A stretch of 64,000 nucleotides of DNA from contig VSDK01027835.1 in the NCBI GenBank assembly GCA_009767595.1, positions 92,522 through 156,521 on the forward strand, in the 5' to 3' direction. The stretch is from Symbiodinium kawagutii. Lineage: Eukaryota > Sar > Dinophyceae > Suessiales > Symbiodiniaceae. Positions 10,485 to 21,800 of the stretch are shown here, piece after piece; position 1 is the first letter of the stretch, and each line of letters begins with the position of its first letter. The position numbers and the translations under genes were made by a program. The notes under the pieces were generated by a model, which searched no databases, was not told where the DNA came from, and saw nothing but the letters and a program-made list of their open reading frames with translations.

Positions 10485-12330
10485 AATTGCCAAGGATGGA
10501 GCGCTTCCTGGCCCTTGAGCATCTGGAAGTTGAGGTGCGAAGCTTCGTCCCGCTGCCAGATGCAGAGGCTTGGTGAGACTTCTGCTTGGTGCGACTTCTG
10601 CTTGGTGTCACCGTCATTGAAATTTTGGTGGATGCCTTGCTGTGGCTGGACTCGCTTAGAACCCTTCCCATTCGTTGCTTGGCGGTGAAAAAAGCTGCGG
10701 ACCTGCGCCATGAAAAGGCGATGCTGCAGGAGGCGCATTTCACATTGGTGCGGCGTCAAGTCAGGGGCAGGGGGCTTTCTTGTGGAAGCAGAGGGGCAAC
10801 ATCACAACATTGTGAAGTTGCAGTTCGAGTTTTCGCGTGAGTGGCTGCCCTAATGTGGTTGGACGTCCATTTACACACAGAGCGATTGTGTCATTGAAAT
10901 TGAGAAGTTGTCGTTGAAAGCAGGAGGGGGGGTTGCCAAGGACTCCAAGGACGGTGGATTTCTTGGTTCTGGGGGCTTTGGAGGTTGAGGTGCGCAGCCT
11001 TTTCCCCCTCTCCGTCCTTCGGGCTTGGTGCAGGGAATCTCTTTCACGTCAAGCCTTGTCGGCGCGTTGGTCTACCTGGATTCGCTGGCGGATTCGTTGC
11101 TTTGAGCAGCCGGCCTTCCCAGGCAGCATCGCGCGCCTGGACGTCAAAACCGACAACGCAAAGCTGGACAAGAAGGCGTGTTTTTTCGGGTGCTTCGTGG
11201 CGTTGCAATTTGTTCGGGGCAGCTTTGTCATATCTGGGCAAGCCTAATTGTGTGACACTGGCGTTGAAATTTTGGTGGAAGCCTTGCTGTGGCTGGACTT
11301 GCTTTTAGAACCCTTCCTATTCGTTGCTTGGCGGTGAAAAAAGCCGTGGGCCTGCGCCATGAAAAGGCCATGCTGCAGGAGGCGCATTTCACATTGGTGC
11401 GGCGTCAAGTCAGGGGCAGGGGGCTTTCTTGTGGAAGCAGAGGTGCAACATCGCAACATTGTGAAGTTGCACTTCGAGTTTTCGCGTGAGTGGCTGCCCT
11501 AATGTGGTTGGACCTGTCGGCGCGTTGGTCTACCTGGATTCGCTGGCGGATTCGTTGCTTTGAGCAGCCGGCCTTCCCAGGCAGCATCGCGCGCCTGGAC
11601 GTCAAAACCGACAACGCAAAGCTGGACAAGAAGGCGTGTTTTTTCGGGTGCTTCGTGGCGTTGCAATTTGTTCGGGGCAGCTTTGTCATATCTGGGCAAG
11701 CCTAATTGTGTGACACTGGCGTTGAAATTTTGGTGGAAGCCTTGCTGTGGCTGGACTCGCTTTTAGAACCCTTCCCATTCGTTGCTTGGCGGTGAAAAAA
11801 GCCGCGGACCTGCGCCATGAAAAGGCCATGCTGCAGGAGGCGCATTTCACATTGGTGCGGCGTCAAGTCAGGGGCAGGGGGCTTTCTTGTGGAAGCAGAG
11901 GTGCGACATCACAACGTTCGAGTTTTCGCGTGAGTGGCTGCCCTAATGTGGTTGATGTCCATGAGAAATTGTCGTTGAAAGCAGGACGGGGGGTTGCCAA
12001 GGATTCCAAGGATGGTGGATTTCTTGGTTCTGGAGGCTTTGGAGGTCGAGGTGCGCAGCCTCTTCCCCCTCTCCGTCCTTCGGGCTTGGTGCAGGGAATC
12101 TCTTTCACGTCAAGCCTTGTCGGCGCGTTGGTCTACCGGGATTCGCTGGCGCATTCGTTGCTTTGAGCAGCCGGCCTTCCCAGGCATCGCGCGCCTGGAC
12201 GTCAAAACGGACAACGCAAAGCTGGACAAGAAGGCGTGTTTTTTCGGGTGCTTCGTGGCGTTGCAATTTGTTCGGGGCAGCTTTGTCATATCTGGGCAAA
12301 CCTAATTGTGTGACACTGGCGTTGAAATTT
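10485..12330 (+). pseudogene. Tandem array of degenerate protein-kinase exons
   Basis: Three segment types alternate. Segment A (about 10607-10850, 11254-11460, 11712-11900) encodes AVKKAADLRHEKAMLQEAHF, which reads like the VAIK lysine and helix C of a kinase N-lobe. Segment B (from 11057, 11515 and 12118) encodes LDVKTDNAKLDKK, which matches the D-x-K-x-x-N catalytic-loop pattern, with the HRD histidine position occupied by another residue. Segment C (about 10485-10573, 10935-11050, 11990-12110) encodes RFLALEHLEVEVRS-like strands. Successive B copies at 11057 and 11515, and A copies at 11330 and 11788, are both offset by 458 bp. A copies lack the glycine-loop segment seen at 12391. Frames do not join into one protein, so these are probably relics. 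The kinase reading is inferred from motifs. Confidence 0.55.
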
Positions 12331-12390
12331 TGGTGGACGCCTTGCTGTGGCTGGACTTGCTTAGAACCCTTCCTATTCGTTGCTTGGCAG

Positions 12391-12565
12391 CCGATCGGCG
12401 TTGCAAGGTTTGTGGGCAAGACGTTTGAGGGCGGCTTTGGCGCCGTGCGCGTGGCACTTCCGAAGACCTCAGGATCCAGGTATGCGGTGAAAAAAGCCGC
12501 GGACCTGCGCCATGAAAAGGCGATGCTGCAAGAAGCGCATTTCACATTGGCGCGGCCCATGAGCA
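12391..12565 (+). CDS. Protein-kinase N-lobe exon (partial gene)
   Basis: After an AG at 12389-12390 the frame reads from PIGVARF through VGKTFEGGFGAVRVAL, a glycine-rich loop of the G-x-x-x-x-G-G-F-G-x-V type. It then has RYAVKKA (the ATP-binding lysine) and a helix C with a candidate glutamate. This is the most complete member of the neighbouring array. Relative to copies A1-A3 it has about 95 bp more, which carry the glycine loop. No C-lobe exon follows in a compatible frame within reach, so it is either a surviving exon of a dispersed gene or the parental piece of a dead array. Confidence 0.45.
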
Positions 12566-15307
12566 AACGTTATACATACGACGTTGTCCCCACATGGCGG
12601 TTTTCTGTGATTACGAAATAGTTTTGGCTTAATGTATCCATGTTGAGCCCATGTTGGGCCGGGGTCGGAGCCAATTGGGACTTCTGTCACGCCGCCTGGT
12701 TTCTATCGTAAATTTGCGTTGCCGCTTCACTCGCTACATGAATTTATCAAAGAAAGCTAGGCGCGGTAATTTAATTGTATCGTATTTAACTTTCATGTCA
12801 CAGCCGTGGCGCGACATGAGTTCAAACATCGAACCCATGCGCTACAATTCAGCAGTGACGACCTGAGTTTTTGTTTTTCCCAGCTTTTGCCGGGCGGAAA
12901 AATGGGCGCGAGTATCAATGTGATTTGTTTGAAAATTTTTGGGCCTAAAATGTATTGGACTTAAAATTCAAGAGCATGCTTGAAAATGCGAGGCCAAAAA
13001 AATGCCACGCCGCCCAGGGCATGACGTCATGTCAGCACCACGGCTTTCGCCAACCAGAATTGTAATCGCATAAATGCAATCCCAAAAATCAGCAAACATG
13101 ATGAACGCGACGTTGCCTTTAAATGGCCCAGCGCAATTTCACGATAGGAACCAAGTGGCAGTGCGCATTTCGCCCCCGGCGGCAAGACATGGGTTCAACA
13201 TGGATCCATAGCAATTCCTTAGGTGCAGAAGAAGGGGTGCGTCCACGCCGCTTCCCGCATCTAGTGTTCAACATGAACTTCGCAAAGAAATCCAGGGGCT
13301 AAAATTTAAGCGTGTTTAAATTTTATTTATCGCAGCCATTGCTTTGTGGGCATTCTTGTCGGGGTAGCCGTTTCAGAAACACCCGGATGAAAACACCAAG
13401 TGTGCCGTTCAAGAGAAGCTAGACCTGAGTTTCAGATGGGGAATTTTTTCGGGGGCTTGGTGTTTTTTTGGGACGTAGCTGCGCGATACCACGATGAGCA
13501 CCTTGTTCAAGGGCTGAAATTCCCAGGTTTTCATTTCTTAAAGAAACCCGGTTGAAATTTCGAAGATGCGTCGTATCAGATGGTTTGCACCTTCAAGTCC
13601 TTCAGCCACACAGCTCCTTGGGCCGATGTCAGGGCATGCTCTTGAGCCCAGATCATGTAGTTCTTGGATTTTTAGGTGTTCACTTTGTCTGCAGGTGATG
13701 TATGTTCAACAAATGAAGGGGGTGTTGGACCGAAGATGTGAACCGGTGAGAACAAAACTCATAGACTGTATAATGAGTGTGTGTCTTCAATGCAAACAAA
13801 GAAAACGTCAACAAATTGAAAACAAATTAGCATCATCCGAGTAGATTTTTCAAAAATTTCGATTTCTCCACTTTCCCAAGCAATTCCGTGAAATTTTGGC
13901 CTTTTGTTTGCCATTTTAGAGATGGCTGACAAATTAATAGAACATACGAACTCCAAAAACTATTGTCAATTGGTTCCACCGTTGATTTCAGAACGGGATT
14001 CCCATGTCATGCGCTTTACTATTCCCACATTGAACCAGTCAGTAGAACCTTTTCCAAACCCATCAACCACCACAGCTTTGCATCAGTCTGAAACATTTAT
14101 CACCAATTTTCATCCATTACTTCCTTGTAGCAACCAGCTTTATGATGTGAACGAGGATGTATCAACGGTGGGGGTGAAGTGGAGCTCAGGTGGGTACCAG
14201 CATGAGGCTTTGGCCATCTTTTCGCCTCCTGGCGTCCAAATTGCTCAATGTGCAGAAGCACAAAGACTCGAAGTGAGGTCAGCCTCTGATTTACGGGTAC
14301 ATGACCATTGTTTGCCACTCATTGCCAAAATATATGATTTACATATATTGTTTGGAAGTGGGTTATTTACTGGAAGTGTTTCAATGGTTTGCCTCATATA
14401 ACGGTGTATCACTGATTGCCAAACCATTGAAAGACCTAGGCGTTAGACAAACAAAATGTGTTGGATGATCTGCCGCTTTATGAGGATTCATTCGCATTCC
14501 CATTTGGTGGCTTTTCCCCCACTTTCACTTCCCAAGCCAATTCCAGTGCAGGTTCCATTCATCTAATCCATTCTTGTGGAAACCCGGCAGACATACAGCA
14601 TCAAAAATGGTTGTGGGTCAAAATTGTGGATCGCATGAAGAAAGTGAAACCGCTTGGCTCGGCAGACCCAGTTGGATCCCGTTGGATCTGCTCGTGGCCG
14701 AGGTCAAAACTTCAACAAATGAGCACAACCTTCACTGTGTCAGTGGCGCGAGGCGAGAGGTCAAGGGATCCCTCGGTGCGGCGGAAGGAACACCTGCAGC
14801 TGCTTCTTATGGATATCTATGGAAACCTATGGAAACCTATGGATATTGAATTCATATTGAAATTGTATTCAGAATGCAGCTGCTTGCTCTCCTTGGATTG
14901 AGATGGATTGAGGTGTCCATTGAGAAATGCATTGTATCAGTGTCCACAGTGGGTTCCATGCATGGATGAGGCCCCTACTTTTGTCGTCAGCAATCTCAAG
15001 TTTGTCGTGTTTTTAGGAACCGCAGGGCATCAAAGGAGTCGATGCGGATGCTTCTCCGTCATCACATCCATGGATCTCCCCGGAAGTCCAGAGATCCAAA
15101 AGCTTTCGAAAGTTTGTGACAAAAAACTGAAAATCAAAACGCAGTTCTGATCAAGACTTCCCCCTTCAATCATGTCTTCTGATCTTGTTGGGACGGCGGT
15201 TCAACCTCCAACCACTCCCAGTGACAATCATGGACAATCATCACTATGTAACCATTATTTCTTGTCATGAACCATCCTTAGCCCATCCGTAACCATCCAT
15301 TCACCAT

Positions 15308-15380
15308 TCATTCACCGCAGGGAACTGCGTTGCCCACGCTTTTACGCACAGCTTCGGCCCACGGGCAAATCTGAAGGCAG
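15308..15380 (-). other. Possible fragment of a cytosine methyltransferase (motif X-like)
   Basis: On the minus strand the frame reads AEAVRKSVGNAVP just before a stop. GNAVP with a preceding basic helix is typical of motif X of C5-cytosine DNA methyltransferases. Only this short motif is seen and none of the other methylase motifs was found nearby, so it may be chance. Confidence 0.2.
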
Positions 15381-15394
15381 GGCAAGGGACGATT

Positions 15395-15670
15395 CATTGA
15401 GGAGTATAGAGTAGAATGATACAATTTAATGATAGAAATGTATAGAGTACAGAGTCTAGAGAATAAAGAAGAGAATGAGAGAGAAAAAGAGTGAATAGAA
15501 GGAGAGAAAGTAGTAGAGAATAGAGAAGAATAGAAGGATATAATAGCGGATGAAGAAAGAATAACAGAGAAAGAGAGTAAATCGAAGGAGAGAGAATAAT
15601 AGAAAATAGAGAAGAAGAGAAGAAGAGAATGGGGAATAAACAGAGGATAATTGAGAAAAAGAGTACATGG
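15395..15670. repeat. Polypurine (GAGAATAGA-type) low-complexity tract
   Basis: The + strand is almost only A and G with scattered T. It is built of AGAGAA, GAATAG and AGAAGAG steps. The minus strand therefore reads as Ser/Leu/Phe-rich open frames, which are artefacts. Long purine strands of this kind can form triplex DNA. Confidence 0.85.
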
Positions 15671-17282
15671 AAGACGAAGAATCCAGAGATTCGAAATGAC
15701 AGAGAACCCACTGAAGGTCAGAAGGGGCCCAGACTTCATGTGAGTTGTGTCTTTGTGCCCAGGGTCTCTTGCCCTGTGAAGCCGCTGAATGCCCGAGGCT
15801 GGGACATGCTGTGCCACGAAGCATCAAACATTTGTTATGTCCACGGTGTCCATGGGACATCTCGGTCAGGTGTCCTTCCAAACACTTCCTGCGTTAACTT
15901 CAAGGTCTTAGGCCCCGATCTCAGAAGACACACAGGACAGCAGGAGTGGTTCGTTTGAAGTCTCGCGTTGTGGGATGTTTTGGATGTTAGCCACGGCAGA
16001 AACATGGACGCGCCTCAGGGGTTTGTTGAATATCGGATGGTTTTAAGCTATGGAAGTGCGTGTAAGTGATTGAAGTACGTTTAAGCGATTGAACTTCTTG
16101 AAGCGCCGATCAACCCTATGTTTCTTTCTCCACTTGGAACAACTAGACATGAGGTTTTGTATATGAACAGTTTGATTTGCAAAGGATCATTTTCAATCGA
16201 CCCGCATGTTATGTAACAGTCAATGGTGATCAAAGTATTGGATGTTAGACGCCAATACAAAATTGCAGGTAAATTCTGCAAAACCAGGTTCTTTGAGCTG
16301 CGACTGCAGTTTTAATCATGTTTACAGCTGTCGTAGCTACAGCCACGATCAATGACTATTCTGAATTGTGGTTACTGTACCGGAAACAAACGAGTTAGAA
16401 ATGGTTGCAATCAACGTTGGGCCGGCCAAGCGCTTTTCAGAGCCTCGGCTGCAGCCCTGGAGAACCATTGCCAACTACTCCTGATCCGAGCAGACTCATT
16501 GAGCTCTTGAACTTTGGATCATTGATAGTGAAATATTTTGATCATTGATAACTAGTGTCAGTATCTAGATGTGTCATTTATCTGTTTGTTTTGGTGTATT
16601 TATGGTTTTGAAGTCTATGGAAACCTCCCCATGGATAGGTATTGGGAGCCTTGATCAGCACATCGACGTGGTCCCCCCAAAACTCCTGGCATTGGTGTTA
16701 CAAGAGACATGCCACAGATGTTCCTATGGTATTCGCGTCAGCAAAATTTGGACGAAACCATCCCCAAATCACCTCCCCACCGGATTTTTTCATCCTGGAT
16801 GCTGCCAAACTCAGCTGATGTTGCCATTGGGCTCAGCCTAACCAGAAACGCGCAAGTTACACCAGCGACTTTGCCCTTTGCCCTTTCGCCTTTGATTCGA
16901 CCCCACGTGTCGACATGGCGGAGATCATACCCTCTGATGAGTTTCTTGATGTCATGGGATGGTCGAAGAGAGTGAGTTCCAGGGATTTTCAATGACAAGG
17001 TTTCACTCACTGTTAGAACCATATCATATTTTGGCTGGTTGCTTCAAGCTAGGATGAAAGAACTTTGCTTCCATCGGCTGGTTTCACCATCAAAGGCACG
17101 TACCAAACTCAAAATTTCACTTCTATGTTTTATCATGAAGGTATCCAAGACTTGAAGGACAAAGCTCCTATCAACGTGTTCAAATGCAGGTTTTTGCTGA
17201 TACGTATAAATCCATTGAAGAATTCTCTCTTGTGGTTCGCATGCAAGGATGTTCTGCACCAGTTGTCATGGCACGACCTACC

Positions 17283-17341
17283 TGGTTGTGGTTGTGGTTG
17301 TGGTTATGGTTGTGGTTGTGGTTGTGGTTGTGGTTGTGGTT

Positions 17342-17434
<93 letters not shown>

Positions 17435-17435
17435 G
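17283..17435. repeat. Composite microsatellite (GTGGTT)n-(GTGGTC)n-(GTT)n
   Basis: Three pure blocks follow each other without a break: hexamers GTGGTT, then GTGGTC, then the trinucleotide GTT. This suggests stepwise mutation and expansion of one parent repeat. The open frames here (poly-Val, poly-Cys, poly-Asn, poly-Gln) come from the repeat. Confidence 0.95.
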
Positions 17436-18748
17436 CTTTGATCCAGAAGGTTGGATTGAGACTTCATTGTCGCCGCTGATCGGATTTAAGGGCCACGGAC
17501 ATGGGATGGATACTGAATATAGGTGTCTATGGCGTGTTTGGATTCGCTTTGCAAAGTCTTGCGCTGAGGTTGCTTGATATTGTGAATAAACCATTAGCTC
17601 AAAAAAAACCATTAACCATGATTAACCAATATTAATGTTTGATAATGATATTTGCCCGCAAATCATTGAAGGGTTCCCTGCTCAAAATTCAATGATGGTT
17701 TGGGAAGAGTTGCTGGGGTACCAGTCAGCAGCGGCGTCCCAAGATATCCAACACGTGCCCACGCGTGACTTGAGAAGCGTCAAACACGTGCATGACAAAA
17801 AATGTCATTATCATGTATTGTATGTGTGAAAATCCCAGGGTTGTTCAAACAGGTATCATTGATATACTGATTATACTGTACTTTGTTATACATGGTTTTC
17901 TTTAGCAATGCCCCAGTAGCAACCAAACATATGTAAGCACTCAGAGGTTCCTTGATGCACATCATACGAACAATGCCTGGGAGAGGAACATTTGTGTTAT
18001 GTGCCATTGTGGGAACTCTCTATAGTAATGATTTCGTGACGATGGAGCACTTATTGAACCACCAGCATGGTATGATGTTTGTTAGGGATGCTGATCACAC
18101 ATGGACTGAAGAGCCCTCGTGGCCTCACATCATACTTGGTGATCGTCCCTGATGAGAATTGATCTCCTTTGGTTCTTATCCCTTTCATCAAGGGTTATTG
18201 ACAACTTTTCAACATGTTTCCAAACTTCGACCTTCTCTAAGTTCAACGTGGCTCTGAGTCAATACCCTGTACCCCTGGCTGTTCACACCGCGACCAGTTC
18301 CTAGTCCAAGTGTTGGGATGGGTTCACTACCCACTTTCGATTGGTCAACGACCCAGAACATCCAAGAAGCATATATTCAAGTGGTGGTTCCTCAAAATAG
18401 GGGTACCCCTAGATCATCTAATATTAACTAGATATAGTAATGAACCAGCCATTTTTGAAGTTCCCTATTTTGAGAAACCACCAAGTTGGGAATGGTTAGT
18501 TGCGGGAATGATGCTGATCTGAGCCAGCCATCTTCGAACTCCAATGTTCATCATCGATTAGCCAACCGTTGGATGCTGATGTTCATCGACGGATCACTGA
18601 TGAACCATCAGTTAACCATCAATTCACCATTCATTAGCCATTAAACATTACCTTGCTAGCCAATCATCAACCACTAATCAACCATCAATCAAACATCAGT
18701 TCACTCCCAGTGGTTCCCATCATCAGGCATCATCCGTTCACTGTTCCC
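17436..18748. other. Non-coding stretch upstream of the b5-b561 gene
   Basis: No supported exon. 18540-18720 is rich in AACCATCA/ATTAACCA-type steps, a low-complexity style that recurs at 37.0-37.2, 38.0-38.1, 60.3-60.5 and 62.8-63.3 kb. A MITE lies at 18383-18482. Confidence 0.5.
18383..18482. mobile_element. MITE-like fold-back element, copy 2 (100 bp)
   Basis: The left end is GGTGGTTCCTCAAAATAGGG and the right end is CCCTATTTTGAGAAACCACC, its near-perfect reverse complement. The length is exactly 100 bp. AAGT flanks both sides and could be a target-site duplication. It lies 266 bp upstream of the proposed start of the b5-b561 gene. Confidence 0.75.
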
Positions 18749-18841
18749 ATGGCTGCGGTTGGTGGCCCAGGCACCCAGCCGTCCGAGAGTCCGAGACCTT
18801 CTTGGGATGCGCCTACTGCAACGAAGCCTTCGCCGAGAAAC
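18749..18841 (+). CDS. b5-b561 gene: proposed first exon
   Basis: ATG in a good context (CCCATGGCTG) opens 31 codons, [20 protein letters not shown] and onward, ending at a GTGAGT donor in phase 0. The next exon (20130) enters in phase 0. The segment is Pro/Ser-rich without a clear signal peptide. Another frame here has a CAYC motif but no start codon. That the exon belongs to this gene is inferred from phase and position. Confidence 0.5.
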
Positions 18842-21800
18842 GTGAGTTGGAGGCCGCCCTGGGGGCACCACCACGGGTGGCACCGCCACGGGTGGCACCC
18901 TGGGGAACCGGGGCACCAGCACCGCAACGAATGGAGAGGGACATGGATCTGCTGATGGACTTTGATTTATGCCTTTTTTTTGGGCTGATAAGACAATCGC
19001 AATCACATGATCAGCTGATGAAGCATCATTACCATTGGCTGATCATGTGATTGTTATTGATTTTTTGTATGATTGGTTGCATATTCGGTATGTTGGCTAT
19101 GTGGTGTATTACTGTTGTACTGCTATTCTTCTAGATGACAGTTGTTGAATTCTCGCCATTTGGTACCTACTCTTGGATCTCTTGGCAGGCTTGGCAATGC
19201 AGGAACATGGCCACATATCATCACTATTGATGTGCAAGTAGCCCAAGCACTTCGATTGTGAAATGCCAAATTGACATGGTCGGACTTTGGATGGTTTTCT
19301 CAAGTCGCCTGTTCCTGCAGTCATCAAACAAGTCCATGTGTCCATCAGTAGACAGTATTTGTGATTGACAAGTCAGCTGCGAACTAGTGAGAGATCCATA
19401 TGCAACAATGCCGCTGTACTTCACTTGATGGAAAATTACCAGCTACTTTTGGTAAATGCGGGGTGTTTCAATGTCGATCTACCATTTGGATGAATCGGAG
19501 ATCTGAATACTGTAAGCCTGGGGGTTTTGCCCCCCAAAATCGGATATAGTTGAATTATAGAGGTGGATTTCCATTTGCCTGGAATCGGACAAGGCTTAAC
19601 CTTTTGCTGCGATGCTAACGAACTCTAAGCTTGTCGTTGAAAGCCTGGCGGTCTCAGGGTGGATTCACCACTCTGGCAGGTGCACATCAAGATGCAGCAT
19701 CCAGGGATGGAATATAAGTGTGTGCCAGCGCCAATGCCAAAGAGGGAGCAACTTGGCGCTGGACTAAGCTGGACATATGGCAGGCTTTTGGGTATTTCTG
19801 GCTTCCCTGTTTGCGCTTTGGTAACCTCATCGTCTTTCTGGAAATTCATCGATTTGAGCATGGATACGCGCATCAAAACAGGCTTCAGTGTACTTACTTT
19901 GTCTACGGGTTTGGTTAGCCTTTGACCTCACATCGGTCCCTGGAAAGGTGACCAAACAATCTTTTCTCAGCAAACATTTGACCCTTGGGGGCGTTCTACA
20001 CAGCATGGTCTCCCAAGAACACAATGGGGGTACGATACGGGGCCTGGAAATCACCGCAGTACGGTCCTACACAATTGATTAACCACAGCCATCCACGGCC
20101 TGTGTCGAAGCCAGCTGGAGGTGTTCTAGGGTTGGGTTGTGCCGAAGTACCGCCGCCACACCTTGTGTTTGCCGAGGCAAGGACTGCTGAAGAAGGCTCC
20201 TTCCATGGCCATCTCGCGAAATATTCCGTTGAGTGAGGTGTCGCTTGCCTTGACCAAAATTACCTGCTCAGCACTTGATTTCCATGTAGGCTTCAAGTTG
20301 ATGCCAATTTCCCCCTGGTTCTGTTGGAACTAGCAAGTCTTTTGACAACGGCGCGCTCGTTTCCAATAGGTGGGTGATTTTCGGGTGCTGAGGAACCGCC
20401 ATTGCATCCCGGAGGATTGCTGGGTGGCACTGAATGGCAAAGTCTATGACCTGTCGGAGTTTATGGATCGACATCCAGGCCCAGCCTACACAAATTGGCA
20501 CAGCTGGGCGGGGTTTGTTTCTTTGCTTGTTTGCTTGGTTGTTTGCTGCTGCTGCTGCTGCTGTTGCTATCGTCGGTGGTGATGGTGGTGAGGTCGCGTG
20601 GTCGTTGCCATCGGTGTCATAGTCCCTCCTCAGCTGTATTTTCCGCCTGCTATGCATGTTCCATTCCCACTTGCGGAACGAACTAGAGAGCTCCACACCC
20701 TGCAGTTTCACGTGGCTTTGGCGAATGATCGTTGCAGGTGGTCCAACGACTATTGTGGCCTGGGCCGGCAAGGATGCGTCGAAGTTTTTCAACGACATCC
20801 ACAAAGGAGTAAAGATCGATTCTTATTTGAGACCCGAGGCTTGGGGGTTGGGAGGTGGTTTGGTATACTTGGTGGTGAGGGCTAAGCACATGGACTGATA
20901 GCAGGGTGCAGTGAGATGGGGCACATCTTTTGCAGAGCTGCCTTCAGAACTCTTTTGATACAGTGGTGACTGTGCACCTTGTGTGTTGTCATTTGTTGGC
21001 CTCATTTTTCTCTTGTTGTGTTTTGTTGAATTCCAAGGGGAGGCATGGAAAAGTGAGAATCCCATTCTTCAAGGCTTGCAGCCGCAGCTCTAGCAGGGTT
21101 TATAGCAGTGTTTATAGCATCTTGTCGTTTCTTCTGGTTGTTCACTTGTTGGTTATTGCTTGTTCACCATGCACCAACATCACAAGCCAAGCTGTGCCCA
21201 GCTCTGCTGGACCGCGAGGCGTTCCAAGGAGACCTTGGCCTGGACGAAAGTTTGATGTCGGACTCCTTCTACCACACGCTACGCGAGGCGCGCATCGCCG
21301 AGGTGAAGGAAGAACTGGACCGCGTCCTCAGCCAGGCGCATGGGCGGGGCTCAGCTGAGATCTGCTCATGGCATGCCATGGCCACTGGGGCTCACCATGG
21401 CAGTTGACAGCTGGGGCAGTTTCGATTTTTCAGCCATGAAGATGATTTAAGAGAGATATTACAAGCCTTCCCTTTTAAAAGAGATTTTTAAAGCGAGGTA
21501 TTGCAAGCTAAAGACTTCCCTAAGCCATGTTCTGAGCCATGCTCCAAGCCGGGTTCTAAGCCATGCTGACAGGTCTCCGGAGGCAGCAAGGCTGACAGCG
21601 TCCAGCGTTTGTTGCAAGACAAGAGCCTGGATCCGGACGGGGCCAGCTGTGTCGGTGGGCTCCCGTGGAAAAGATGAAATTAGGCCCTCGGATTACACAG
21701 ATCATATGTTGCCGTTGATGTTGGTTCTTGCTGCTTGTTCATGTTGTTTGATGTTGTGATGTTGTTTGATGTTCTCTTTATGTTCTGATGTCTTGCTGTG

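Larger units (their letters stand above)
12566..17282. other. Long stretch without a supported gene
   Basis: 12650-12900 and 13185-13350 look like two diverged copies of one segment (ACATGA..AAAGAAA..GGGGCTAAAATTTAA-like). A coding-like but unrecognised frame lies near 14620-14830. It includes DLLVAEVKTSTNEHNLHCVS and is followed by a short CTATGGAAAC tandem at 14814-14845. None has enough support to call a gene. Confidence 0.45.

Noticed and set aside
17180-17612. Open frames with poly-Val, poly-Cys, poly-Asn or poly-Gln
   Set aside because: They follow directly from the GTGGTT/GTT microsatellite in each frame.
18383-18482. Spliced-leader relic, because the MITE interior contains AGCCATTTTTGA
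   Set aside because: The similarity to the dinoflagellate leader is limited to a short A/T-rich core and the rest of the leader is absent. It is part of the MITE.
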